Positions 1 to 8,372 of a stretch of DNA of 34,959 nt are shown piece by piece. The notes below the pieces were generated by a model. That model saw only the letters and a list, made by a program, of their open reading frames with translations, was not told the origin of the DNA and searched no databases. Origin of the DNA: Rickettsiales bacterium UBA4270 (GTDB taxonomy: Bacteria > Pseudomonadota > Alphaproteobacteria > Rickettsiales > Deianiraeaceae). Numbering within the stretch: the stretch's first letter is position 1; every line of letters starts with the position of its first letter. Position numbers and translations under genes: made by a program. The stretch spans positions 1-34,959 of the forward strand of contig DGWA01000005.1 in assembly GCA_002395105.1 (NCBI GenBank). Direction: 5' to 3'.

Positions 1-25
1 AGAAGTTTTTCTTCTGGCTTTTTTT
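1..25 (+). terminator. Partial Rho-independent terminator at the window edge
   Basis: Bases 1-5 (AGAAG) and 11-15 (CTTCT) pair around a five-T loop. The right arm continues as GGC into a run of seven T (19-25). The matching left-arm GCC would lie just outside the window, so this looks like the 3' half of an intrinsic terminator for a plus-strand gene to the left. It is inferred, because the left arm is cut off. Confidence 0.4.
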
Positions 26-66
26 GTGTTTGTGTGTTTTGTTTACGTTGACGATATTTTAAAATG

Positions 67-822
67 CTAAGATATGTTTTGTAACAGAGTATGTTTTTGT
101 TTTCTGTGTAATTTTATTAAATGAAATATTAATCTTATATAGGATGTAAAAAATATTTGTTTACCAATTAAGTCTGGAAAATCTTCGTAAATTTTTTTTG
201 CATCATTTTTGTTTATTATAAATACCATACTATTCATATGTATTCCTGAAATTACATCACTATATCTGTCTCCAATCATCCAGCATTTTTTTTTATTTGT
301 TTTACTATGTTTTTGAACTTTTTCAATAAAATCTTTTGATGGTTTTTGTAATTCATCAAAATCTAAAGTTCCATATGTGTTTTGAAAATATTTGTTTAAT
401 TTTGCCTTTTCTAGCTCTTCTCTTAAACCATCTCCACGTTTTTGACTTATTATAAACATTGGGATATTATATCTTTTAAGAAGTTTTATTATCTTCATTA
501 CATTTTGAATGAGGTTGAACTTTTGATTTGATATGTACGTATCGTAATCTTTATTGCATTTCGCAAAAACATCGGATGAGCATTTTTGTTTTATATATAC
601 CCATTTTTCACTGTCTTTCTTGATTTTTTTAATTTCCTTTAATATAAGTTTATCTTTTTTTTTATCAAAATTTATTTTGACTGCATAATTAAATGCCTTT
701 ACTAAATATTTACTATTATCACATATTGTGCCGTCATAATCAAAAAATACAACTTCTGGTAAAGTTGTAATTGTGCTTAAATTTGTTCTTGGTAAAGATT
801 TTATCTTCTTTAAGAAACTCAC
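67..822 (-). CDS. HAD-superfamily phosphatase (phosphoglycolate phosphatase-like)
   Basis: The protein has the four HAD signatures in order: motif I FFDYDGTICDN with the nucleophile and acid Asp pair; motif II in MFIISQKRGDG with the Ser; a Lys in KPSKDFIEKV; and motif IV in MIGDRYSDVISG. A cap-like helical insertion sits between I and II, as in phosphoglycolate phosphatase/5'-nucleotidase-type enzymes. The substrate cannot be told. The reading frame stays open upstream to an ATG at 1020, but that would overlap the divergent PagL-like gene by more than 100 bases. I chose GTG at 822 because TTGACA (855-850) and TACTAT (831-826) lie just before it. A TTG at 900 would instead add a hydrophobic N-terminal segment, so a membrane-anchored form remains possible. 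Confidence 0.75.
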   Translation of the reverse strand: MSFLKKIKSLPRTNLSTITTLPEVVFFDYDGTICDNSKYLVKAFNYAVKINFDKKKDKLILKEIKKIKKDSEKWVYIKQKCSSDVFAKCNKDYDTYISNQKFNLIQNVMKIIKLLKRYNIPMFIISQKRGDGLREELEKAKLNKYFQNTYGTLDFDELQKPSKDFIEKVQKHSKTNKKKCWMIGDRYSDVISGIHMNSMVFIINKNDAKKIYEDFPDLIGKQIFFTSYIRLIFHLIKLHRKQKHTLLQNIS

Positions 823-825
823 AGT

Positions 826-855
826 ATAGTAAAATTGTATATTAATAATTGTCAA
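826..855 (-). promoter_or_regulatory. Promoter of the HAD phosphatase gene
   Basis: On the minus strand, TTGACA (855-850), an 18-base spacer and TACTAT (831-826) end three bases before GTG 822. This placement implies a very short or absent 5' leader. The -10 match is imperfect. Confidence 0.35.
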
Positions 856-907
856 AAAAATTAAAAAAATATTTGAAAAATATAATTTTATTATAATCAA
901 ATGCTTG

Positions 908-1636
908 ATGAAAAAGATAAGCAGAATATTGTGTATTGTTTTAGTTGTTTTCGTTATTAATTGTGTTTTTATTAATTTTGATGTAAAAGCAGAAGAAAGT
1001 AAGAAAAATAAAGAAAACATTTTTAAATCTTTTTTTAAAAACTATATCTTTAACGAAGAAAATCAAGTTTTTGGTAAAAAAAAATATGGTGTGTTCTTAA
1101 CTTATGGTATCTCTATAAATAGAGATAAAAAAGCAAGCCCGACTGGTTACAGTAGTTTTGATGAGTATGATCCAGAAAATAAAACATGGAATAGTTACAA
1201 ATGGAACGGAGAGTATAGATATCGCGCTGTTGGTACTTTTTCAATTCATTATTCCACACCAAGTAAACTTATGGGAATAAATGGACGTTTTTCTTTTGGT
1301 TTATTTTCATGGCATGGGCTTAATAGTGAGTATAGAAATAGATTTGGTTCGGTCGGTATTGAACTTATATATGAGTGGATTTTTGGTAGCCCTATGTTTT
1401 ATATTACAGCTGGCGTTGGTCCTGCGTATGTTTTTCCGTTTTCTCCTTTTGAACATTATAATAAACATACAAATATGTCTTCACAATTCTTTTTTGCATT
1501 GGCAACCAATGTAGGGCACAGATTTAAAAATGGAATGATTGTTGAAGTCGGTTTAAAGCATTATTCAAATGGAGACTTAAGGGCTCCAAATGTTGGCCTA
1601 AACGTTGCAACTATAACAATTGGGCGTGTGTTTTAA
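908..1636 (+). CDS. Outer-membrane lipid A 3-O-deacylase, PagL-like
   Basis: This 242-residue protein has a signal peptide (MKKISR, then a hydrophobic stretch ending near VKA at about residue 29) and a C-terminal region of alternating beta strands ending in Phe, typical of a small outer-membrane beta barrel. The segment GLKHYSNGDLRAPNVGLN near the C-terminus matches the PagL active-site signature, with catalytic His (about 218) and Ser (about 220) in H-x-S-N. PagL removes the 3-O acyl chain of lipid A in the outer leaflet, which lowers endotoxicity. The acidic residue of the Pseudomonas triad is not obvious at its usual position after PN-x-G, where Asn is found. The ATG at 908 gives a perfect signal peptide. 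The next gene starts 11 bases downstream, suggesting an LPS-modification pair. Confidence 0.75.
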   Translation: MKKISRILCIVLVVFVINCVFINFDVKAEESKKNKENIFKSFFKNYIFNEENQVFGKKKYGVFLTYGISINRDKKASPTGYSSFDEYDPENKTWNSYKWNGEYRYRAVGTFSIHYSTPSKLMGINGRFSFGLFSWHGLNSEYRNRFGSVGIELIYEWIFGSPMFYITAGVGPAYVFPFSPFEHYNKHTNMSSQFFFALATNVGHRFKNGMIVEVGLKHYSNGDLRAPNVGLNVATITIGRVF

Positions 1637-1647
1637 TTATTATTGAT

Positions 1648-2697
1648 ATGAGTGTTAAGATTTTTCTAAAAAAAATTTGCTGTTGTGTGTTTCTATTATT
1701 ATTTTGTTTAGGTAGCTACTGTTTGTATTTAAGATACATTAAGTATAAAAATACAGTTATAATTCAGCTTAACGGTGGTTTAGGCAATCAATTATATCAA
1801 GTTGTATTTGGTATGACGCTGAAAAAAGAATATGGCAAAGTCGTTAAATATGATTTAATAAAATTAAAAAATGAAAAAAAAAGAATTTGGGTAAAATATT
1901 ATTTAGATAAATTTAATATCGATTTAGACACATATTATAATCCAGTAGAACGTCTGATATTAACAACAATTTTTGAAGCAGAAAATTGTGAAAAAGGTAA
2001 TTATTATTATAATTATAATCCATATTGTTTTAAGAGAAAAGGAATTTATTTTAAAGGTTATTTTGAAAATCCAAAGTATTTTAAAAAGTACATGCCAGAA
2101 ATCATTAATGCTTTTACAAAACTTAACAAAAAATATGAATACGAACTGGATGAGAGAAATAAAAAAATAATAAAAGAAATGCAATCGCACAAGAATTCAG
2201 TTGTTATAAATATTAGGCTCGGTGATTTTCTAAAATTTAAATCACTTAATTTATGTAATTTTGATTATTACAGAAGAGCTATGAAAGTTTTTGATAAAAT
2301 GGAAGATGTTCATTATTATATTTTTTCTGATGACATAGAAGGAGCAAAGAAATATTTTAAAACCGATAAACCACACACTTTTGTTGATATAAATCCTTTG
2401 GAAAAACCTTATTTAAACTTAATACTATCATCGAGTGGTAAACATAATATTTCATCAAATTCTACGTTTGCAATATGGGCTGCAATGTTAAATAGTAATC
2501 CTAATAAAATTGTAGTATGCCCAAAAGATTTTTTAAAAGCAGGTGTTTATGATAATGCATTTTATATTAGCGCAAGACAAATTTATCCAGATAGCTGGAT
2601 AAAGATAGATGTTAGCAAAGATAAACCAATTTGGTTATCGGAAATAAAAACTAAATTTAATGATGAATTTTTTGCAGAAGAACTTAAAAAAAAGTAG
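1648..2697 (+). CDS. Membrane-anchored GT11-family glycosyltransferase (alpha-1,2-fucosyltransferase-like)
   Basis: After one N-terminal transmembrane segment (about residues 9-28), the protein shows the GT11 signature LNGGLGNQLYQ (about 43-53), typical of bacterial alpha-1,2-fucosyltransferases. The central GDP-sugar-binding motif reads VVINIRLGDF; the family usually has H-x-R-x-G-D, so His is replaced by Asn here. HYYIFSDDIEGAKKYF and HNISSNSTFAIWAAML are the later conserved GT11 blocks. Bacterial relatives are usually soluble, so the anchor is unusual. It follows the PagL-like gene by 11 bases, which fits a role in LPS or surface-glycan decoration. The actual sugar and acceptor are unknown. 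Confidence 0.75.
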   Translation: MSVKIFLKKICCCVFLLLFCLGSYCLYLRYIKYKNTVIIQLNGGLGNQLYQVVFGMTLKKEYGKVVKYDLIKLKNEKKRIWVKYYLDKFNIDLDTYYNPVERLILTTIFEAENCEKGNYYYNYNPYCFKRKGIYFKGYFENPKYFKKYMPEIINAFTKLNKKYEYELDERNKKIIKEMQSHKNSVVINIRLGDFLKFKSLNLCNFDYYRRAMKVFDKMEDVHYYIFSDDIEGAKKYFKTDKPHTFVDINPLEKPYLNLILSSSGKHNISSNSTFAIWAAMLNSNPNKIVVCPKDFLKAGVYDNAFYISARQIYPDSWIKIDVSKDKPIWLSEIKTKFNDEFFAEELKKK

Positions 2698-2748
2698 GTT
2701 GCATTTTATAATTTAGTTTTTTACACTTAAAATGTACTTTTAAAATTT

Positions 2749-4812
2749 ATGGCTGAATATACATTGGATAAATACAGAAATATTGGAATAATGGCTCATA
2801 TAGATGCTGGAAAAACTACAACAAGTGAAAGAATTCTATTCTACACAGGAAAGACACACAAAATAGGTGAAGTTCATGAAGGCGGAGCAACAATGGACTG
2901 GATGGAACAAGAAAGAGAGCGCGGTATTACAATTACATCAGCCGCAACAACATGTTTTTGGAATGGTCATAGGATAAATTTAATTGATACACCAGGACAC
3001 GTAGATTTTACAGTTGAAGTTGAGCGTTCACTTAGAGTTTTGGATGGTGCGATAACAGTGTTTGATGGTGTTGCTGGAGTAGAACCTCAAAGTGAGACAG
3101 TTTGGAGACAGGCAGATAAATATAGTGTTCCAAGAATTTGTTTTTGTAACAAAATGGATAGAACCGGAGCGAATTTTTTTCGTTGCGTAGATATGATTGT
3201 TGATAGGCTTGGCGCTAAACCATTGCCAATACAGTTTCCAATAGGAAGTGGCGATACTTTTACTGGAGTTGTTGATTTAATGCGTATGCAGGCTGTTTAT
3301 TGGGACGGAGATCATTGTGGTGCGACTATGAGATTTGAGGAAATTCCAGCTGATTTAAAAGAAAAAGCTTTATCTTACAGGACAAAAATGATTGAGACCG
3401 CTGTTGAAATGGATGATGAGACAATGACTAAATATCTAAACGGAGACGAGATTAGTAATGACGAAATAAAGAAATGTATTCGAAAAGGAACTATTGGTTT
3501 TAAGTTTGTCCCAGTTTTATGCGGTTCTGCGTTTAAAAACAAAGGAGTTCAACTTCTTCTTGACGCAGTTGTTGATTACTTACCTTCGCCACTTGATATA
3601 GGTAGTATAAAAGGCACAAATCCAGATACAGACGAAGAGGAAGTGAGACATTCTAGTGAAAGCGAACCATTTTCTGGTTTGGCTTTTAAAATAGCAAATG
3701 ATCCATTTGTTGGCTCTATAACGTTTTTGCGTATTTACTCGGGTAAACTAGACGCTGGAACTGCTGTGCTAAATAGTATAAAAGGTTCAAAAGAGCGCAT
3801 AGGGCGTATGCTGTTAATGCATTCAAACAACCGTGAAGATATAAAAACTGCAAAAGCAGGTGATATAGTTGCTTTAGCTGGACTAAAAAATACAACAACT
3901 GGAGATACGTTGTGTTCGATTGAAAAACCAATTGTTCTTGAAAAAATGGATTTTCCAGATCCAGTTATTCAAATAGCTGTTGAGCCAAAGACGCAAGCCG
4001 ATCAAGAAAAAATGGGAATTGCTATAAATAGACTTGTTGCAGAAGATCCATCTTTGCAAGTTGAAAGTGTCGAAGAAACAGGTCAAACAATTTTAAAAGG
4101 AATGGGTGAGCTTCATTTAGAAATTATTGTTGATAGAATGAAAAGAGAATTTAATGTTGATGTTAATGTTGGAGCACCGCAGGTTGCGTATCGTGAAACA
4201 CTTGGTAAACCTGCTCAGATTGATTATTTACATAAAAAACAAAGTGGTGGTGCAGGACAATTTGCACGTGTTGTTATTGACTTTGAACCACTGCCTAGAG
4301 GCTCTGGTTATCAGTTTGAAAGCAAGATCGTTGGTGGCTCTATTCCAAAAGAATATATACCAGGCGTACAGAAAGGTTTAGAATATTCTCAAAAAAATGG
4401 TTTAAAATATGGTTATCAAGTAATAGATTTTAAAGCTATATTAATTGATGGTGCATTTCATGAGGTTGACTCTTCTGTTTTAGCATTTGAACTTGCAACA
4501 AGATATGCGTTTCGTGAATTAAAAGAAAAAGCAAGTCCAAAGTTATTAGAGCCAATTATGAAAGTTGAGGTTATTACGCCAGATGAGTACATGGGAGATG
4601 TTATTGGAGATATAAATAGTCGTAGGGGACAGGTTCATGGAATGGAGGCGCGCGGAAATGCGCAAGTGATTAGTGCATTTGTTCCTTTAGCTAACATGTT
4701 TGGTTATGTAAACACACTTCGTTCAATGTCTCAAGGAAGAGCTCAGTATACAATGCAATTTGAGCGTTACGATATTGTTCCAGACGCAATTGCTGCAACC
4801 ATGGAAAAATAA
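2749..4812 (+). CDS. fusA: Translation elongation factor G
   Basis: This full-length 687-residue EF-G drives GTP-dependent ribosomal translocation. The G motifs are clear: AHIDAGKTT (G1), RGITI (G2), DTPGH (G3), NKMD (G4) and a GSA segment (G5). Domains II-V follow, ending with the conserved GDINSRRGQVHGME block and the C-terminal MSQGRAQYTMQFERY. The usual str-operon partners (rpsL, rpsG, tuf) are not beside it; it lies between a glycosyltransferase and gene-transfer-agent neck genes. No Shine-Dalgarno is seen before ATG 2749; the upstream 50 bases are AT-rich. Confidence 0.98.
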   Translation: MAEYTLDKYRNIGIMAHIDAGKTTTSERILFYTGKTHKIGEVHEGGATMDWMEQERERGITITSAATTCFWNGHRINLIDTPGHVDFTVEVERSLRVLDGAITVFDGVAGVEPQSETVWRQADKYSVPRICFCNKMDRTGANFFRCVDMIVDRLGAKPLPIQFPIGSGDTFTGVVDLMRMQAVYWDGDHCGATMRFEEIPADLKEKALSYRTKMIETAVEMDDETMTKYLNGDEISNDEIKKCIRKGTIGFKFVPVLCGSAFKNKGVQLLLDAVVDYLPSPLDIGSIKGTNPDTDEEEVRHSSESEPFSGLAFKIANDPFVGSITFLRIYSGKLDAGTAVLNSIKGSKERIGRMLLMHSNNREDIKTAKAGDIVALAGLKNTTTGDTLCSIEKPIVLEKMDFPDPVIQIAVEPKTQADQEKMGIAINRLVAEDPSLQVESVEETGQTILKGMGELHLEIIVDRMKREFNVDVNVGAPQVAYRETLGKPAQIDYLHKKQSGGAGQFARVVIDFEPLPRGSGYQFESKIVGGSIPKEYIPGVQKGLEYSQKNGLKYGYQVIDFKAILIDGAFHEVDSSVLAFELATRYAFRELKEKASPKLLEPIMKVEVITPDEYMGDVIGDINSRRGQVHGMEARGNAQVISAFVPLANMFGYVNTLRSMSQGRAQYTMQFERYDIVPDAIAATMEK

Positions 4813-4866
4813 TTTTTTATAATACTTCCATAATTATTTTTATCGTACATAAATAATCGTTTGATT

Positions 4867-5430
4867 ATGTTTTTTAGAGGTATAAACGATAATGTCGATG
4901 CTAATATAGAAGATGTTATTTTTATAGATGTGGATTTACATTTAGATTATGTAAAAAACTATCTACGTATTGATAATGAAAAAGATGATGAATTTCTTCT
5001 AAATGCAATAAAAACGGCATCAAGCTGTGCGGAAAAGATTGCAGGAAGAACATTTGGTAAAAAAGAGTATAAAGTAGAGTTTTATATAAGGAAAAGAGGT
5101 CTTTTAGAGATAAATTATTTCAAGTGGATTCACGATAATATTAAAATACACTATGATGAATTTATGGATATTGTCAGACTTGAATGCAATATGAAAAAAA
5201 TTTCTACAGATGATTATTATACCAATAACGGATGTTTATATTTTAAACGTGAGCCAGATTCTAATGTGGTAGATGTTTTTTTTTTAAAACAACAATATAA
5301 AGTTCCCGAAGACATAAAACAGGCAATTTTGTTTCATGTTGCGGATATTTATCAAAATAAAAATGGAAATTGTCAAGTTCCGCCAGCATCAAAAGAAATT
5401 TATAATTGGTATCGAAAGATACATATATAA
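4867..5430 (+). CDS. Phage/GTA head-tail connector (gp6-like, RcGTA g6 type)
   Basis: The protein has the organisation of the HK97 gp6-like head-tail connector/adaptor family. The opening block LHLDYVKNYLRIDNEKDDEF is followed by LLNAIKTASSCAEKIAGRTF, then a beta-rich middle and a closing helix VPEDIKQAILFHVADIYQNK. Such proteins form the ring below the portal. The next two genes are the head-closure and tail-terminator homologues, giving the same order as g6-g7-g8 of the Rhodobacter gene transfer agent. ATG 4867 is chosen over the TTG two codons earlier. Length (187 residues) is normal. No portal, capsid or terminase gene lies beside it, so this is an isolated but intact fragment of the GTA locus. 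Confidence 0.8.
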   Translation: MFFRGINDNVDANIEDVIFIDVDLHLDYVKNYLRIDNEKDDEFLLNAIKTASSCAEKIAGRTFGKKEYKVEFYIRKRGLLEINYFKWIHDNIKIHYDEFMDIVRLECNMKKISTDDYYTNNGCLYFKREPDSNVVDVFFLKQQYKVPEDIKQAILFHVADIYQNKNGNCQVPPASKEIYNWYRKIHI

Positions 5431-5453
5431 AATTATGTATATGATAAGAAAAT

Positions 5454-5774
5454 ATGAGTAATTATTTTAGTTTTAATCACAGAGTTTTTTTACAGAAAGA
5501 AAATCAAATCAGTGGTGAATTTGGTGAAATTGATAGTAAATTTGAAAATATAGCCGAAGTTTGGGCAAACATTAAACCGGTAGATTCAAAACAAGTTTTT
5601 TTACGCATGAAAAATGATATAGAAATTTCTCATGTGATAACAATTAGATACAGAGATGATGCAAAAAATTGCAAAAGAATTGTTTTTAACAATCGTTATT
5701 TTGATGTATTTGGCGTTGTTTGTCCAAACGAGGAACGTGATTTTTTGGTGTTTAATGTTAAAGAAATTTTATAG
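5454..5774 (+). CDS. Phage/GTA head-tail adaptor (head closure, RcGTA g7 type)
   Basis: This 106-residue protein matches the phage head-tail joining family. The pattern is an N-terminal strand with HRVFLQKEN, a Gly-Glu turn, NIAEVWANIKPVDSKQ, then ISHVITIRYRDD, a short FNNRYFDVFGVV segment and a final strand FLVFNVKEIL. These are the recurring blocks V-W-A-x-I-x-P, I-R-Y-R and R-x-F/Y-x-V. The role would be to close the capsid portal and accept the tail. It sits 23 bases after the connector gene and 15 bases before the tail-terminator gene, so the trio is probably one transcript. A TATGAT hexamer (5440-5445) precedes the ATG by eight bases. Confidence 0.8.
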   Translation: MSNYFSFNHRVFLQKENQISGEFGEIDSKFENIAEVWANIKPVDSKQVFLRMKNDIEISHVITIRYRDDAKNCKRIVFNNRYFDVFGVVCPNEERDFLVFNVKEIL

Positions 5775-5789
5775 TTTATTATTTATAGT

Positions 5790-6194
5790 ATGATTAAAAG
5801 TTTAGAACTACAAAAAGTTGTAATTAATAGTATAAAAAATATTGATTATTTACAAAAAAATGATGTTAAAATTTTTACATCTGTTCCGTTAAAAGCAAAA
5901 CCACCTTATATAAAAATTGTAAGTATATCGATGGCAGAATGCCAGCAGAATGCAAATATTGATAGTTTTCTAATTGATTTATTTGTTGTTACGAATAGTA
6001 AAAATAATTCTAAAATTTTAGAAATAATGGAGTGTTTGCGTTTAGATTTTGAAGATAAAATAAATCAGTATATTGATGACGAAAAAGCCATTATTAATAT
6101 TTTTAATATTCATGATGCAAAATATAACATTTTAGAAGATTTACAGAGTAATTTCTGGAATGGCCATTTTTACATAAACATAGATTTGTTGTAA
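5790..6194 (+). CDS. Tail terminator-like protein (DUF3168, RcGTA g8 type)
   Basis: This 134-residue protein fits the DUF3168 family: an N-terminal helix ELQKVVINSIKN, a VFTSVP-like strand with KIFTSVPLKAKPPYIKI (the family's P-P-Y-x-x-I block), a hydrophobic strand IDLFVVTNS, and a central helix before the last strands. In RcGTA the equivalent gene follows the head-closure gene, exactly as here. The stop is only five bases from the end of the convergent folC gene. After it the expected major tail gene (g9) is absent, so the cluster is cut exactly at the start of the tail block. Confidence 0.7.
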   Translation: MIKSLELQKVVINSIKNIDYLQKNDVKIFTSVPLKAKPPYIKIVSISMAECQQNANIDSFLIDLFVVTNSKNNSKILEIMECLRLDFEDKINQYIDDEKAIINIFNIHDAKYNILEDLQSNFWNGHFYINIDLL

Positions 6195-6199
6195 ACATG

Positions 6200-7477
6200 T
6201 TATTTTTTTGTGTGGTTTTCTAAAATCCAACCAATAAAATATAAACTACCAAATATAAAGATTATATTGTTTTTAGATTTGTCTGTATATTTTTTTATTT
6301 CAGTGAAAGATTTTATTATATTTTTATTTTTAATTTTATGCTTTTCGGCAAGATTAAGCAGATTTTTAACATCTGCAAAATTATTCACATTTTTTGGAAC
6401 ATCGAAAAATAATAAATTATTTAGCTTTACTGTTTTTAAAATTGGAAAAAACGATTTATAATCTTTACGTTCTAGGCATGCAAATATGCAAATAATGTTA
6501 GGTTTTTTGTCGTTTTTTAGGTATTCATTGTATGTTTGATTGATAAAATTACATAATACACGGATTCCGTCTTCATTATGTGCGCCATCAATATATATCT
6601 TAGAGATGCCGATTGTTTTTTTATTAATTTTTTTCAACTCTATTTGCTGTAAACGGCCATTCCACGTCGTTGTTGTTAATCCTTGTTTTATATTTTTCTG
6701 TTTTATTCCAATAAATTTACAAACCTCTCCAGCAAGAGTTGAGTTATATATTTGATGTTCGCCAGCTAGCGATGGAGCGATATTCTTATAAAGATTAAAG
6801 TCTTTATTTAATCTGAATAGTTTTGTATTTTTTTTGTCAGCAATACGTTGCAATTCTTTTATGATTTCTTTATTTGTATTTGACGTAAATACAGGTACTT
6901 TTGGTTTTATAATTCCACCTTTTTCGTGAGCAATTTTTGTTATTGTATCTCCAAGTTTTTCAACGTGGTCGAGTGATATTGAAGTTATTACGCTAACAAG
7001 AGGTTTTTTAAAAACATTTGTTGCGTCAAGACGTCCGCCAAGGCCGACTTCAAAAATAAAATAATCTAATTTTTTAGTTTTTTGAAGCTCTGAAAAGAAC
7101 AATATTGCAATCAAAGTCGTTGCTTCAAAAAAACTAATTTTATTTGCATTTTTACACTTTGTTATAATTTGCTGTTTGTATTTTTTAATTTCATTGTCTG
7201 TTATAAATCTGTTATTTGCATATATTCTTTCATTATATTTCACCAAATGAGGGCTTGTAAATAAACCAACTTTATATCCACTACTTTCTAGTATTGTTTT
7301 TATATAACTTGCAGTTGAACCTTTACCATTTGTTCCGGCTATATGTATAACGCGTTTTTCTATGTTTTTATGAGGATCTCCTAATGATTTTAGCGCGGAA
7401 TACATCACGGAAAGATTCCATTTTGTTTTTTGTTTTAAGGAATTTTCTTCATTTGAGTGCCAGATAAAATCTTTCAT
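6200..7477 (-). CDS. folC: Folylpolyglutamate/dihydrofolate synthase
   Basis: This Mur-ligase family enzyme adds glutamate to (dihydro)folate with ATP in the cytosol. The P-loop HIAGTNGKGSTA is at about residues 45-56, and SPHLVKYNERI (the FolC signature contacting substrate) follows. FFEATTLIAILFF, FEVGLGGRLDATN and SISLDHVEKLGDTI are the conserved central blocks, and IYIDGAHNEDGI marks the C-terminal domain with its conserved H-N. The length of 425 residues is typical. The gene is transcribed towards the GTA trio, with only five bases between the stops. Its 5' side shares a 191-base divergent region with carD. Confidence 0.95.
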   Translation of the reverse strand: MKDFIWHSNEENSLKQKTKWNLSVMYSALKSLGDPHKNIEKRVIHIAGTNGKGSTASYIKTILESSGYKVGLFTSPHLVKYNERIYANNRFITDNEIKKYKQQIITKCKNANKISFFEATTLIAILFFSELQKTKKLDYFIFEVGLGGRLDATNVFKKPLVSVITSISLDHVEKLGDTITKIAHEKGGIIKPKVPVFTSNTNKEIIKELQRIADKKNTKLFRLNKDFNLYKNIAPSLAGEHQIYNSTLAGEVCKFIGIKQKNIKQGLTTTTWNGRLQQIELKKINKKTIGISKIYIDGAHNEDGIRVLCNFINQTYNEYLKNDKKPNIICIFACLERKDYKSFFPILKTVKLNNLLFFDVPKNVNNFADVKNLLNLAEKHKIKNKNIIKSFTEIKKYTDKSKNNIIFIFGSLYFIGWILENHTKK

Positions 7478-7632
7478 TAAACGTTCATTTCAGATGTTTA
7501 TAATAAAAATAAAAAACAAGAAAACGCATGATTTATTTTTTTCTAAAAATTTTTATTAAGGTTAAAAAAAATGTATTTTATTTTTTTTGTTATTGTTTTT
7601 GCCTCTATTTTTCAGGTCATTTCATGGTAGAC

Positions 7633-7660
7633 TTGACAAAGTCGAAAAATATGATATAAT
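7633..7660 (+). promoter_or_regulatory. Consensus sigma-70 promoter of carD, near-leaderless
   Basis: TTGACA (7633-7638), a 16-base spacer and a perfect TATAAT (7655-7660) are followed by only eight bases before ATG 7669. Transcription starting six to eight bases after the -10 would begin at or within two bases of the start codon. No Shine-Dalgarno fits in that space. Confidence 0.8.
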
Positions 7661-7668
7661 ACGAGCAT

Positions 7669-8340
7669 ATGAAACCTGTTGAAGTAAAGTTATGTGGCGG
7701 AAAAGCCAAAATAAAAGAAGGCACCATGTTATATTGTTCATCTCATGGTCCTGGTAAAGTTGTATCAATCCACGAAAAAGAAGTTCTCGGCGAAAAACTA
7801 GTTTTTTGTCAGATAGAATTTCAGAAGGATGACATGAATATCTTAATTCCTATTTCAAAAATGAAAGAAATGGGTATTCGCACTATTATAAGTAATGATA
7901 CTGCAAAGAGGATATTAGATACCGTTTTGAATAAGCCTGCAAAAGGAGCGAAAGGAATTTGGGCTAAACGCATTCAAGAGTATGAAACAAAATTATATTC
8001 CGGTAGTGCAATTTTTGTTGCAGAAGTTGTTCGTGATCTATTTGCAAGTATAAAAGATCCTAACAAGTCTTATGGCGAAAGGTGTTTGTTTGATAAGGCT
8101 TTTGACAGATTAACACTTGAAATGTCATTTGCTTTAGGTTATACAATTGAAGAAACAAACAAAATTATAATGGACATACTGAATTCAAATTGCAAAACTC
8201 AACACATTGATATATCTGTTGACGAAAACGAAGAGGATTACGATGGAGATTTTGATGATGGCGATTTTGACACCGAAGATAGCGATTCATGTGAAGACTT
8301 TAATGATTTAGATTTTAATAAGAAGAAAAAGAGTGCTTAA
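7669..8340 (+). CDS. carD: CarD-family RNA polymerase-binding regulator with an acidic tail
   Basis: The N-terminal block (about residues 14-75), including EGTMLYCSSHGPGKVVSI and MNILIPISKMKEMGIR, matches the CarD/TRCF RNA polymerase-interaction Tudor-like domain. The following helical region (about 90-170) contains WAKRIQEYETKL and the basic/aromatic helices expected for the DNA-upstream-fork domain. Family members bind the RNA polymerase beta subunit and stabilise open promoter complexes. This copy carries about 40 extra C-terminal residues (about 182-215) made almost wholly of Asp/Glu, then a lysine-rich end. ATG 7669 is fixed by the promoter just upstream. Confidence 0.85.
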   Translation: MKPVEVKLCGGKAKIKEGTMLYCSSHGPGKVVSIHEKEVLGEKLVFCQIEFQKDDMNILIPISKMKEMGIRTIISNDTAKRILDTVLNKPAKGAKGIWAKRIQEYETKLYSGSAIFVAEVVRDLFASIKDPNKSYGERCLFDKAFDRLTLEMSFALGYTIEETNKIIMDILNSNCKTQHIDISVDENEEDYDGDFDDGDFDTEDSDSCEDFNDLDFNKKKKSA

Positions 8341-8372
8341 CTTTTTATTACTATTTATAAATAATATAGATA

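Noticed and set aside
823..1020. N-terminal extension of the first HAD gene to ATG 1020.
   Set aside because: It would overlap the divergent PagL-like coding sequence and its signal peptide by over 100 bases; nothing in the extension looks like the family.
4867..6194. A complete prophage.
   Set aside because: No integrase, terminase, portal, capsid, lysis or regulator genes surround the neck or tail-tip genes, and the families match RcGTA order, so gene-transfer-agent remnants fit better.
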